From assembly GCF_044502415.1 (NCBI RefSeq), contig NZ_CP172402.1: a DNA stretch of 64,000 bases. One strand, written 5' to 3'. Each line of letters opens with the position of its first letter. Position 1 is the stretch's first letter. This DNA comes from Haloimpatiens lingqiaonensis. GTDB lineage: Bacteria; Bacillota; Clostridia; Clostridiales; Clostridiaceae. Positions 50,384-58,787 of this stretch are shown one piece after another. Position numbers and translations under genes: made by a program. Below the pieces are notes generated by a model. It was given only the letters and a program-made list of their open reading frames with translations, was not told the origin of the DNA and ran no database searches.

Positions 50384-51106
50384 ATGGCTATAGCCGCTAA
50401 TAATAGAGAAGAAATAATAAAAAAATACATTCCTCTAGTAAAATATATAGCTTCAAGGGTTATAATAGGAAAAACTAAGTATATAGAATATGAGGACTTA
50501 GTGAGTTATGGCTTATTGGGACTTATGGATGCAATGCAGAAGTTTGATGAAGGTAAAGGAATGAAATTTTCTACTTATGCATCCATTAGGATAAGAGGTT
50601 CTATGATAGATGAAATAAGAAGAAATAGTCCTATTTCTAAGGGGGCTATGGACAAGCTTAATAAATACAATGCAGTGGTTGAAAAACTTCAAAGAGAATA
50701 TTGTAGAGAGCCTAGCAGAGAAGAAATAAGTAAAGAACTTAATCTATCTTTAAAAGAATTGGGCGAGATAGAAAATTATATAAATTACATATCTTTAGTA
50801 TCATTAGAGGAACTTATATTTTCAAAGGATGATGAAATTCCTTTAAAAAATGCCATAGAAGATGAAAATAGTCCAAATCCTATAGAAAGTTTTGAAAAAA
50901 AAGAACAACTTCAATATTTAACTAAAGCTATAACAATGTTAGGAGAAAAGGATAAGACTATTGTGTCCTTGTATTATTACGAAGGGCTTACATTGAAACA
51001 AATTGGTGGGATTTTGGGAGTATCTGAATCCAGGGTTTGTCAATTACATAGCAGAGCAATATTGAACATAAGAAATATTCTAAAAAAACTTAAATATTGT
51101 ATTTAA
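50384..51106 (+). CDS. fliA: FliA (sigma-28/SigD)
   Basis: Protein of 240 aa with regions 2 (EYEDLVSYGLLGLMDAMQKF; KFSTYASIRIRGSMIDEIRR), 3 (NKYNAVVEKLQREYCREPSR) and 4 (LTLKQIGGILGVSESRVCQL). It directs RNA polymerase to late flagellar promoters such as those at 12537 and 27743, and is held by FlgM (4128). ATG 50384 after GGAGG. Confidence 0.96.
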   Translation: MAIAANNREEIIKKYIPLVKYIASRVIIGKTKYIEYEDLVSYGLLGLMDAMQKFDEGKGMKFSTYASIRIRGSMIDEIRRNSPISKGAMDKLNKYNAVVEKLQREYCREPSREEISKELNLSLKELGEIENYINYISLVSLEELIFSKDDEIPLKNAIEDENSPNPIESFEKKEQLQYLTKAITMLGEKDKTIVSLYYYEGLTLKQIGGILGVSESRVCQLHSRAILNIRNILKKLKYCI

Positions 51107-51165
51107 ATATTAGCTTTAATTTAAATGGTTAAATGGAATAAATTTATAATAGTTGGAGTGATACC

Positions 51166-51696
51166 ATGTGGCTATTTTTAATTTTAATAACTTTTAATTT
51201 ACATGCTATTAAAAAAGAAAAAAATAATTTTAAGAATATACTTTTGGAAAAAGAAAATAATACTGAAGCATATGAACTTAAATTATTCACCATTAAAAGT
51301 GAATTTAAAGAAGAAACGGATAATTTACATAAGGAAATTCAAGAATTGAGACAAAAGCTCGAATATATTAGTAGAAATTATCAACAAGAATGTAAGACAG
51401 ATTTTCATCAGATAGTAGATAAGGTAGAAAATGAGGATAAACTTGGTGGAGTCTTAACAGAGGAAAATATAAAAGAAAATACAGAAAAAAATATAAAAGG
51501 AAATTTAAAAAATAATGTAAAAGAAAACAGTTTTCCAAAAGAAGAAAAAAGAAAAATTAATAGGGAAAATAAAAGCGTAAGAGTTTTAGAAATGGAGGAA
51601 CTTCTAAAGAAGGGATTTACCATAGATGAAGTTGCACAAAAATTAAATATAAGTAAGGGGGAAGCACTATTAATAAAAGATTTATATCTAAGATAA
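51166..51696 (+). CDS. DUF6115-like membrane-anchored protein
   Basis: Protein of 176 aa. A short N-terminal membrane anchor (MWLFLILITFNLHAI) is followed by a coiled coil (about 15-80), a low-complexity Lys/Asn/Glu linker, and a small C-terminal HTH-like domain (MEELLKKGFTIDEVAQKLNI, then SKGEALLIKDLYL). This layout is found between fliA and the flgG-like genes in clostridia and related firmicutes. Function unknown. ATG 51166 after TTGGAGTGAT. Confidence 0.78.
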   Translation: MWLFLILITFNLHAIKKEKNNFKNILLEKENNTEAYELKLFTIKSEFKEETDNLHKEIQELRQKLEYISRNYQQECKTDFHQIVDKVENEDKLGGVLTEENIKENTEKNIKGNLKNNVKENSFPKEEKRKINRENKSVRVLEMEELLKKGFTIDEVAQKLNISKGEALLIKDLYLR

Positions 51697-51896
51697 AAAA
51701 CATATTAAATTTTTTATGTGATAGAAAATTACTTATTGGAATTGGTATAGGAATGATTATATCTGCTCTTTTAATGGTTGGAGGGAAAAGGAATGATAAC
51801 TATGAAAAGGCAGTAATAGAGCAAAAGGCGAGAAGTATGGGCATGGAATATCCAGAAGAAATGAGGGTTATGCCTAGTAAAAAGGGGAGTAAGTAG
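51669..51896 (+). CDS. Small single-pass membrane protein, possibly from an ATT start
   Basis: If read from ATT 51669 the product is 75 aa: a basic N-terminus (NKRFISKIKNILNFLCDRKL), one membrane helix (LLIGIGIGMIISALLMVGG) and a polar tail. AAGGGGGA lies 8-15 bases ahead of that ATT, and the frame overlaps the end of the gene before it by 28 bases. The first ATG in frame is 51753 and would remove half of the membrane helix, so it is unlikely. ATT starts are rare (infC is the known example). The gene is tightly packed against the following flgG-like gene, which supports it being real. Confidence 0.6.
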   Translation: MNKRFISKIKNILNFLCDRKLLIGIGIGMIISALLMVGGKRNDNYEKAVIEQKARSMGMEYPEEMRVMPSKKGSK

Positions 51897-51899
51897 AAT

Positions 51900-52667
51900 A
51901 TGATAAGAGGATTATATACTGCAGTATCAGGACTTATAACAGAAGAAGCTAAACAACAATCTATTACAAACAATTTAGCTAATGCTAATAATAATGGATA
52001 TAAAAAGGAAGATCTTCGATTTAAGGATTTTAGAGAAGCAGCTATGATAAACTATGATAAGGTTATAAATGGAAAAAATACTAAGCAAAAATTAGGTAAT
52101 TTGTCCCTAGGAAGTAAGATAGATGATGTGGTAGTGAAGTTTACTCAAGGTGCTATTGTAGAAACCAATAATAAAACAGATTTTGCCATAGACGGAGAGG
52201 GATTTTTTACAGTACAGGATGAAAAAGGTAGAACATTATACACTAGGGATGGAAGCTTTAGAGTAGATATACAAGGTAATTTAGTAAACTCTAGTGGATA
52301 TAAGGTTTTAGGTTTTAATAGTAATGGTAAATTAGAAGCTATAAAAGTAGGAAATGATAAAATTATATGTGACTCAGTGGGAAATATAAAATTAAATGAC
52401 AGAGAGGCTTATAAATTTGCTTTTGCAGGATTTAATGAAGGGGATATTAAAAAAATAGGAGATAATCTTTTTTCATCAGATAAAAATCCTACATACATAA
52501 ATACCCATGTAAAACAAGAATGTATAGAAAAATCTAACGTTAATATAATAAATGAAATGATAGATATGATGACAGTTATGAGAAATTTTGAATCAAATCA
52601 AAAAATAGTTCAAACCATGGATGATACTCTTGGAAAACTTATAAGTGGAGTTGGAGAAGTGAGATAG
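51900..52667 (+). CDS. flgF: FlgF/FlgG-type rod protein, first copy
   Basis: Protein of 255 aa. IRGLYTAVSGLITEEAKQQS, then ITNNLANANNNGYKKEDL, and the C-terminal VNIINEMIDMMTVMRNFESN are rod/hook family signatures, and length fits FlgF/FlgG. Two adjacent copies are usual in firmicutes; I label the first FlgF-like by position. Forms the distal rod after export. Confidence 0.85.
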   Translation: MIRGLYTAVSGLITEEAKQQSITNNLANANNNGYKKEDLRFKDFREAAMINYDKVINGKNTKQKLGNLSLGSKIDDVVVKFTQGAIVETNNKTDFAIDGEGFFTVQDEKGRTLYTRDGSFRVDIQGNLVNSSGYKVLGFNSNGKLEAIKVGNDKIICDSVGNIKLNDREAYKFAFAGFNEGDIKKIGDNLFSSDKNPTYINTHVKQECIEKSNVNIINEMIDMMTVMRNFESNQKIVQTMDDTLGKLISGVGEVR

Positions 52668-52737
52668 TTTAAAATTTAGTAATTAATTTAAGTTAAATGG
52701 AAGTTAAAAATGTAACATTTATGGAGGCGATTTTTTT

Positions 52738-53523
52738 ATGCTTAGAATGTTTTGGAATTCTAGAACAGCTATGAATTCTATGCAAAATAAATTAGAAATG
52801 ATATCAAATAATATGACTAATGTAAATACTATAGGTTATAAAAAGGTTGATATGGGTTTTCAAGATCTTCTTCAAGAATCATTGGACAGAAAAGGGTATC
52901 CGGTATCAAGAGGGAACAGAAATCTACAGGTTGGAACAGGAGTTAGAAATACTGGAATAATAAGAAGTGATGCACAGGGGATATTAAAACAAACAGGTAA
53001 TAAAACGGATTTTGCTATAGATGGTGAAGGATTTTTTAAAGTGTATCTGCAAGATAATTCTGTTGCATATACCAGAAGTGGTAGTTTTCAAGTGAATACT
53101 GAAGGTAAGCTGGTAGATGGAAATGGAAATTTAGTCAGTATAACCGATGAATACGGAAGAGAATTAAATGGAAGTATAAATTTAACAAGGGATAATTTTT
53201 CAGTAAATGAAAAAGGAGAGGTATATGTAAATATTGGAGATGGTAAAAGCACAAAGATAGGTAATATAGGTGTTTATTACGCTATTGGAGATGAGGCATT
53301 TAAATCCATAGGGGGAAATTTATATACGCCTTCCACTGATAATATAGAAATTTTAAAAAGTAATGATTTTGATTTACTTCAAGGCTATTTAGAGCTTTCT
53401 AATGTAAGAATGGAAGAGGAAATGAGTGATCTTATTATGACACAAAGAGCATTTCAGTTAAATTCTACTGCATTGAGAACTGCGGATGAAATGTGGGGTA
53501 TGGCAAATAATCTTAAAAGATAA
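52738..53523 (+). CDS. flgG: FlgG-type rod protein, second copy
   Basis: Protein of 261 aa. LRMFWNSRTAMNSMQNKLEM, then ISNNMTNVNTIGYKKVDM, and the C-terminal LELSNVRMEEEMSDLIMTQR are typical of FlgG. It follows its paralogue by 70 bases, with GGAGGCG ahead of ATG 52738. Last gene of the flagellar operon, then a strong terminator. Confidence 0.88.
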   Translation: MLRMFWNSRTAMNSMQNKLEMISNNMTNVNTIGYKKVDMGFQDLLQESLDRKGYPVSRGNRNLQVGTGVRNTGIIRSDAQGILKQTGNKTDFAIDGEGFFKVYLQDNSVAYTRSGSFQVNTEGKLVDGNGNLVSITDEYGRELNGSINLTRDNFSVNEKGEVYVNIGDGKSTKIGNIGVYYAIGDEAFKSIGGNLYTPSTDNIEILKSNDFDLLQGYLELSNVRMEEEMSDLIMTQRAFQLNSTALRTADEMWGMANNLKR

Positions 53524-53574
53524 AAATTAATATATATTTTATAAATGTTAAGTAGCTTATTATAAAATATATTT

Positions 53575-53657
53575 AAAAGGTGCTGCTACATTAAGGAATT
53601 TATATACAATACATTGTAGTATTTATTCTTAATGCCACAGCACCTTTTGTTTTTTTG
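53575..53657. terminator. Bidirectional terminator between flgG and ppaC
   Basis: AAAAGGTGCTG (53575-53585) pairs with CAGCACCTTTT (53638-53648), with an inner ATTAAG/CTTAAT stem. T runs follow on the + side and A/T-rich DNA on the other. It separates convergent genes. Confidence 0.85.
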
Positions 53658-53668
53658 TTTAAAAGAAT

Positions 53669-55312
53669 TTATTTAAGAGAATTTATAGCAGAGGTCAATG
53701 GTGGTATAATTTGTTTTTTTCTAGATAATACATCAGGAAGATATATATAAGGGCCATCTAATTTTACATTGAAAGCTCTTTCTACTATATCTTTTTCTTC
53801 GCCTACCACTAGAAGTTCTGAACCGCCATTTAAAATATCAGTTACCATTAATATAACTAAATTAAAGTTTTGATCTTTGCATACATTATCCATTAAAGTT
53901 AATATATCATCTTTAACAGGTAAAAAACTTTCAATATACATGGTACCTACTTGTGAAACCCCTATTTTGTAGTCCTTTATGGAAAATACTTTAAAATCTT
54001 GGCTAAATATTTCTTTAGGAGTTTTGCCCTCCAGTGAAGTTCCAGCCTTAAACATTTCTTTTGCAAAATCTTCTATGTCTATGTTAGCTATGTCGGATAA
54101 GCGGTTCAACATGAGCTTATCTACAGAAGTTGAAGTAGGAGATTTTAATAATAAAGTATCAGATATTATAGCAGCACATAAAATACCAGCTATTTTTTTA
54201 GATGGCCTTATGCCATTTTCAAAAAACATTGAAGCTACAATTGTAGAAGTACTCCCCACAGGCTCATTTCTAAAATATATAGGAAGACCTGTTTGTATAT
54301 CAGCAATTCTATGATGATCTATTATTTCTAAAACCTCAGCATCCTCAAGACCATGAACGGATTGAGATTTTTCGTTATGATCCATTATTATTACTTTTTT
54401 TCTGTTTTTAGATATTAAGTGATATCTGGATATGGTTCCTATAACCTTATTATCTCTATTGGTTACAGGATAACTTCTATAACGGGTTTCTAGCATTATT
54501 TCTCTTACTTCATCTACAAAATCATCTGTATTGAATCCTATTATTTTTTCATTTGTCATAACATATTTAACAGGTACACTTTGAATTATAAGTCTAGAAG
54601 TAGTAAATGTATCAAAAGGAGTAGAAATTATAGAGGTTTTCTTGTCTTTAGCAAGTTCTATAATATTCTCTTTAACTGAGTGATTGCCAGTTACGATAAG
54701 TAAAGCAGCTCCATTTTCTATGGCACTTAATTGAGAATCTTCTCTGTTTCCACAAATAACTATATCTTCAGGTTCTACTAAATTTTTTATTTCATTGGCA
54801 TCCAATGCAGCAACTATTATCTTACCCTTTAATTGTGGGTTATCACTGTACATATATACTGGTTTTGCACAAAGTGTATCTAATATATTTTGAATTTTAG
54901 TTTCACTTTTAGATAATATGTAGTTATCCCATACATCCATGTAGTTTGAAGTTAGGTTAGAAAGAGATACCACTCCCAATAATGAATCATTCTCGTCTAC
55001 TACAGGAAGGGTTTTTACTCCGTATTTTTTCATCATGCTCCAAGCCATTTTAAGAGAGGTGTCAGGAGAAATAGGTACGGTATTATCTATATCTAAATCA
55101 GAAACTTGTGTTTTAACAGTTTCAATAAGTGTAGGAATTTCTACATTAAAATAATTCAGTATGAATTTTGTTTCTCTATTTAATTCACCAAGTCTTACGG
55201 GAATTGCATTTAATGAACTGGTTTTGTTTTTAAATTCCGCATAGGCTAGGGCGGAACAAATAGAATCGCTATCTGGATTTTTATGTCCAGTTATGTAAAC
55301 TTTATCTTTCAT
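53669..55312 (-). CDS. ppaC: Mn-dependent inorganic pyrophosphatase with CBS and DRTGG domains
   Basis: Protein of 547 aa, family II pyrophosphatase (PPi to two phosphates). The DHH catalytic domain is split by a regulatory insert: HKNPDSDS (H10, D14, D16) at the start, then a CBS domain (PVVDENDSLLGVVSLSNL near 100), a DRTGG-like segment, a second CBS (YPVTNRDNKVIGTIS near 285-300), then MDHNEKSQS and IIDHHR, and a DHHA2 domain. Clostridial enzymes of this build are regulated by adenine nucleotides. The start is ATG 55312 with GGAGGT upstream; the frame could extend to 55360 but without a ribosome site. Confidence 0.93.
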   Translation of the reverse strand: MKDKVYITGHKNPDSDSICSALAYAEFKNKTSSLNAIPVRLGELNRETKFILNYFNVEIPTLIETVKTQVSDLDIDNTVPISPDTSLKMAWSMMKKYGVKTLPVVDENDSLLGVVSLSNLTSNYMDVWDNYILSKSETKIQNILDTLCAKPVYMYSDNPQLKGKIIVAALDANEIKNLVEPEDIVICGNREDSQLSAIENGAALLIVTGNHSVKENIIELAKDKKTSIISTPFDTFTTSRLIIQSVPVKYVMTNEKIIGFNTDDFVDEVREIMLETRYRSYPVTNRDNKVIGTISRYHLISKNRKKVIIMDHNEKSQSVHGLEDAEVLEIIDHHRIADIQTGLPIYFRNEPVGSTSTIVASMFFENGIRPSKKIAGILCAAIISDTLLLKSPTSTSVDKLMLNRLSDIANIDIEDFAKEMFKAGTSLEGKTPKEIFSQDFKVFSIKDYKIGVSQVGTMYIESFLPVKDDILTLMDNVCKDQNFNLVILMVTDILNGGSELLVVGEEKDIVERAFNVKLDGPYIYLPDVLSRKKQIIPPLTSAINSLK

Positions 55313-55579
55313 AGTTGGATACCTCCATATCATTAGTTTATACCTTATAAGCAATTTCAATATTTTATTCCAACTTCATTTTAAATTTTATGTGTGAAAG
55401 TTGAGTATTTTATTAAAATGAAATCTGAGTTTTATATAATGATATATTATACTTCCCTACTTATCCTTGTCAACTGAAAATAAAATTGTTCTATATGAAG
55501 AGTTGTCCACATATATTTACTATAGAAAAAGCTGATTAAATGAGTTTAATAAATGCACAGGGGCTAAGGAGGTTAGGAT

Positions 55580-58138
55580 ATGGTAAATGAAACTAAATTA
55601 CTGGAGGGGCTTACAGAAGAGGATGCAAGAATAAGGATGGAGAGATATGGTTTAAATATATTGAGCAATGGGAAAAAAGTGTCGGCAATTAAGATATTTT
55701 TAGAACAGTTCAATGATTTTATAATATGGGTTTTAATAGGAGCAACTATTATTTCTGGTTTTATGAATGAAAGGGCAGATGCTATAACTATATTAATAAT
55801 TGTGGTTATGAATGCAGTACTTGGTTTTATACAGGAATATAAAACTGAAAAATCTTTAGAGGCATTAAAGAAATTAGCAGCTCCCACAGCCAAGGTTAAA
55901 AGAAATGGAAAACTTAAAGTTGTAAGTGCAGAAGAATTAGTTCCAGGTGATATAGTTATCTTGGAAAGCGGAGATAGAGTTCCTGCTGATTGCGAAATTA
56001 TAAGTAGTAATAATATACTTGTAGATGAGTCTCTTTTGACAGGAGAATCCGTTGGAGTTGAGAAGGACAGCGAAGATAAAAATAACAATCTGTACATGGG
56101 AACCATTGTTTTAACAGGAAAGGCAATAGCTAAGGTAATATGCACGGGTATGAATACAGAAATGGGTAGAATAGCTAATATGTTAGATGATATTGAAAAT
56201 GAAAAATCTCCTTTAAAGGAAAAGTTAGCTCATTTGGGCAAAATTTTAGTTGTTATATGTATAGTTGTATGTGCAGTAGTTACTATAATGGGAATTTTAA
56301 GAGGACAAAATGCCTATGAGATGTTTCTATTAGGGGTTAGCCTTGCAGTGGCGGCTATACCAGAAGGACTGCCAGCCATAGTTACAGTGGCATTGGCTCT
56401 AGGAGTTTCTAAAATGCTCAAGAGAAATGCTTTAATAAGAAAGTTGCCGGCAGTGGAAACTTTAGGATGTACATCTATAATATGTAGTGATAAGACAGGA
56501 ACATTGACAGAAAACAAAATGACTGTAAAAGCTATATTTTTTAACGGAAAGATATATAATTTAGATGAGGAAAACATTCCTGAAAATACTATGTTGAAAA
56601 AAGCTTTTACATATTGCAATGATTGCAATTTTAATTTTAGAAGTGATAATTTGAAAGAAGGAGTTTTGGGAAGCCCTACAGAAGCAGCACTTATTCAAGC
56701 ATATTTTAGAAATTTAGATGATGTAAAGAAATTTTTAGGAGCAGTGGACAAGGTAGAGGAAATACCATTCAATTCTGATAGAAAAATGATGTCTGTATTG
56801 GTTAAAGAAGGAGCCAAATATAATTCTTATGTAAAGGGAGCTCCAGAAAGAATAATAGATAGGTGTAAATATATATGGATAAATGGAGAAGTTAGATTAT
56901 TTACTGAGTCATATAAAAAATCTGTTTTAAAAGCGTTAGATGATATGTCCTATAAGGCTTTAAGATGTGTTGCCGGAGCTTATAAAGAAAAGGTTTCTAA
57001 TAAAATTCATATGGAAAAAGAGCTAATATTTATTGGAATAGCAGGGATGATAGACCCACCTAGAAAAGAAATAAAAGATGCAGTGCTAAAATGTAAAATA
57101 GCAGGTATTAAGCCTATAATGATTACAGGAGATCATAAGAATACAGCTTATGCCATAGGAAAACAGGTGGATATTTGTAAAAATAAAGATGAGGTTATAA
57201 CAGGAAAAGAACTAGATGATTTAAGTGATAAGGATCTAGAGAAAAATATAGAAAACTATACTGTTTTTGCAAGGGTAACTCCAAAACATAAACTTAGAAT
57301 AGTAAAGGCGTTTAAAAAAGGAGCTCATATTGTTGCCATGACTGGAGATGGTGTTAATGATGCTCCAGCTGTTAAAGAAGCGGATATTGGAATATCCATG
57401 GGTATCTCTGGAACAGATGTAACTAAAGAGGCATCAGCTATGATACTTTTAGATGATAATTTTGCCACTATAGTTGCTGCTGTAGAAGAGGGAAGAGTTA
57501 TTTATAATAACATAAGAAAATTTATAAGATACTTACTATCCTGTAATTTGGGAGAAGTTTTAACTATGTTTTTATCATCATTATTTTATTTAGAAAATCC
57601 ACTTTTGCCTATTCAAATTTTGTTTGTAAATTTGGCTACAGATGGTCTTCCAGCTATTGCTTTAGGAGTAGATCCTAAGGATGAGGATATAATGTTAGAA
57701 AGACCAAGAAGAAAAGGAGAAAGTATTTTCTCTAGGGGATTGAGTGAAAAGATAATTATAAGGGGAGCTTTAATTGGTATATGTACTGTTTTTTCCTTTG
57801 TAGCGGGAAAATATTATAATATGAATTTGGATACATCAAGAACACTAGCTTTAAGCACTTTAGTTATGTCTCAACTTATACATGTATTTGAATGTAGATC
57901 TGAAAATCACTCTATTTTTGAAATTAAATTATTTACTAATTTATACTTAGTAGGTGCAGTAGGAATTTCCATTGCAATGCTGCTATGTATACTTTATATT
58001 CCATTTTTGCAAAATATATTTCATACCATGCCTTTAAGCTTACCACAATGGCTTATTGTAGTTTTCTTTTCCAGTATAATATCTTTTATAAATAGCTTGT
58101 ATATTTTTATAGGCAATAGTAAAAAAAATGGGCGTTAA
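55580..58138 (+). CDS. P-type Ca2+-transporting ATPase
   Basis: Protein of 852 aa, type IIA P-ATPase. LTGES (153-157), PEGLPA (261-266), phosphorylation site CSDKTGTLT with D304, MVKGAPE-like VKGAPER, TGDGVNDAPA and ten or so membrane helices are all seen. The N-terminal cation-ATPase domain (LTEEDARIRMERYGLN) is present. Likely Ca2+ efflux, by similarity of PEGLPA and the NLATDGLPAIALG region; a Na+/K+ or other type II specificity cannot be excluded. ATG 55580 after AAGGAGG. Its stop lies in a terminator loop. Confidence 0.9.
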   Translation: MVNETKLLEGLTEEDARIRMERYGLNILSNGKKVSAIKIFLEQFNDFIIWVLIGATIISGFMNERADAITILIIVVMNAVLGFIQEYKTEKSLEALKKLAAPTAKVKRNGKLKVVSAEELVPGDIVILESGDRVPADCEIISSNNILVDESLLTGESVGVEKDSEDKNNNLYMGTIVLTGKAIAKVICTGMNTEMGRIANMLDDIENEKSPLKEKLAHLGKILVVICIVVCAVVTIMGILRGQNAYEMFLLGVSLAVAAIPEGLPAIVTVALALGVSKMLKRNALIRKLPAVETLGCTSIICSDKTGTLTENKMTVKAIFFNGKIYNLDEENIPENTMLKKAFTYCNDCNFNFRSDNLKEGVLGSPTEAALIQAYFRNLDDVKKFLGAVDKVEEIPFNSDRKMMSVLVKEGAKYNSYVKGAPERIIDRCKYIWINGEVRLFTESYKKSVLKALDDMSYKALRCVAGAYKEKVSNKIHMEKELIFIGIAGMIDPPRKEIKDAVLKCKIAGIKPIMITGDHKNTAYAIGKQVDICKNKDEVITGKELDDLSDKDLEKNIENYTVFARVTPKHKLRIVKAFKKGAHIVAMTGDGVNDAPAVKEADIGISMGISGTDVTKEASAMILLDDNFATIVAAVEEGRVIYNNIRKFIRYLLSCNLGEVLTMFLSSLFYLENPLLPIQILFVNLATDGLPAIALGVDPKDEDIMLERPRRKGESIFSRGLSEKIIIRGALIGICTVFSFVAGKYYNMNLDTSRTLALSTLVMSQLIHVFECRSENHSIFEIKLFTNLYLVGAVGISIAMLLCILYIPFLQNIFHTMPLSLPQWLIVVFFSSIISFINSLYIFIGNSKKNGR

Positions 58139-58148
58139 GCCCATTTTT
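58124..58148. terminator. Bidirectional terminator overlapping two gene ends
   Basis: AAAAATGGGC (58124-58133) and GCCCATTTTT (58139-58148) form a perfect 10-bp stem. The ATPase stop codon TAA is in the loop, and the minus-strand gene's stop begins in the right arm. Confidence 0.85.
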
Positions 58149-58569
58149 ATCTCATTCTATTTGTTTTTCTTATTTTTTGAATTTTTGGCATGCCACCTTC
58201 AATAGGCATAAGACTTTGTTTATTTGTAAGGTTAAGAATATTTAATACCTGTAATAATTCTTTACTATCTGCGCTTTTTTTGCTCTTTTTACCTTTAAGC
58301 CCTTGAACGATTACAGAGTTACCTTGAGATAGTTTCATAAACTCAGGTTTTTTAAACCAACGTTTTTTCTTATATTCACATTTAACAACAGATCGGCTAC
58401 CCTCAAGTTTTACAACTAAAGAAACAGTTAATTTGTTAAAAATCCATAATATGCTTTTTTCATATATTTTTACAGAAAGTACATTACCTTGAACTTGTGT
58501 AATTCTATCTCCATACTTTTTTAAATATGCTTCACTATAATATTTAGCAAATTTCTCTTTAAAACTCAT
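58147..58569 (-). CDS. Conserved hypothetical basic protein
   Basis: Protein of 140 aa, strongly basic, that I do not recognise. The N-terminal half has beta-rich segments (RITQVQGNVLSVKIYEKSIL; KLTVSLVVKLEGSRSVVKCE), and the C-terminal tail is Lys/Arg-rich (GGMPKIQKIRKTNRMR). No membrane helix. GGAGTAAT precedes ATG 58569 on the minus strand. The charge hints at nucleic-acid or ribosome contact, which is a guess. Confidence 0.7.
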   Translation of the reverse strand: MSFKEKFAKYYSEAYLKKYGDRITQVQGNVLSVKIYEKSILWIFNKLTVSLVVKLEGSRSVVKCEYKKKRWFKKPEFMKLSQGNSVIVQGLKGKKSKKSADSKELLQVLNILNLTNKQSLMPIEGGMPKIQKIRKTNRMR

Positions 58570-58678
58570 GTTATATTACTCCTTTTCAAATGATTTAGTA
58601 AAATACTAGCAAATAAGTGCAACAACTTCATTATAAATTATAATATTAAAAAGTATATTTGTATAGGGTTAATTTAAA

Positions 58679-58716
58679 ACTCTTGTAAATTGGAATTTGT
58701 ATTACAAGAGTTTTTT
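58679..58716. terminator. Hairpin upstream of the Lon-like gene
   Basis: ACTCTTGTAA (58679-58688) pairs with TTACAAGAGT (58702-58711), followed by six T. It is a terminator-like structure between divergent genes, so it may attenuate the Lon-like gene. Confidence 0.6.
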
Positions 58717-58787
58717 CTATTTTTGTTCCTAAAATAAACTTTAAAGAATACTAATATATTAAAGAAGTTCATTAAGGGGGAAGAAAC

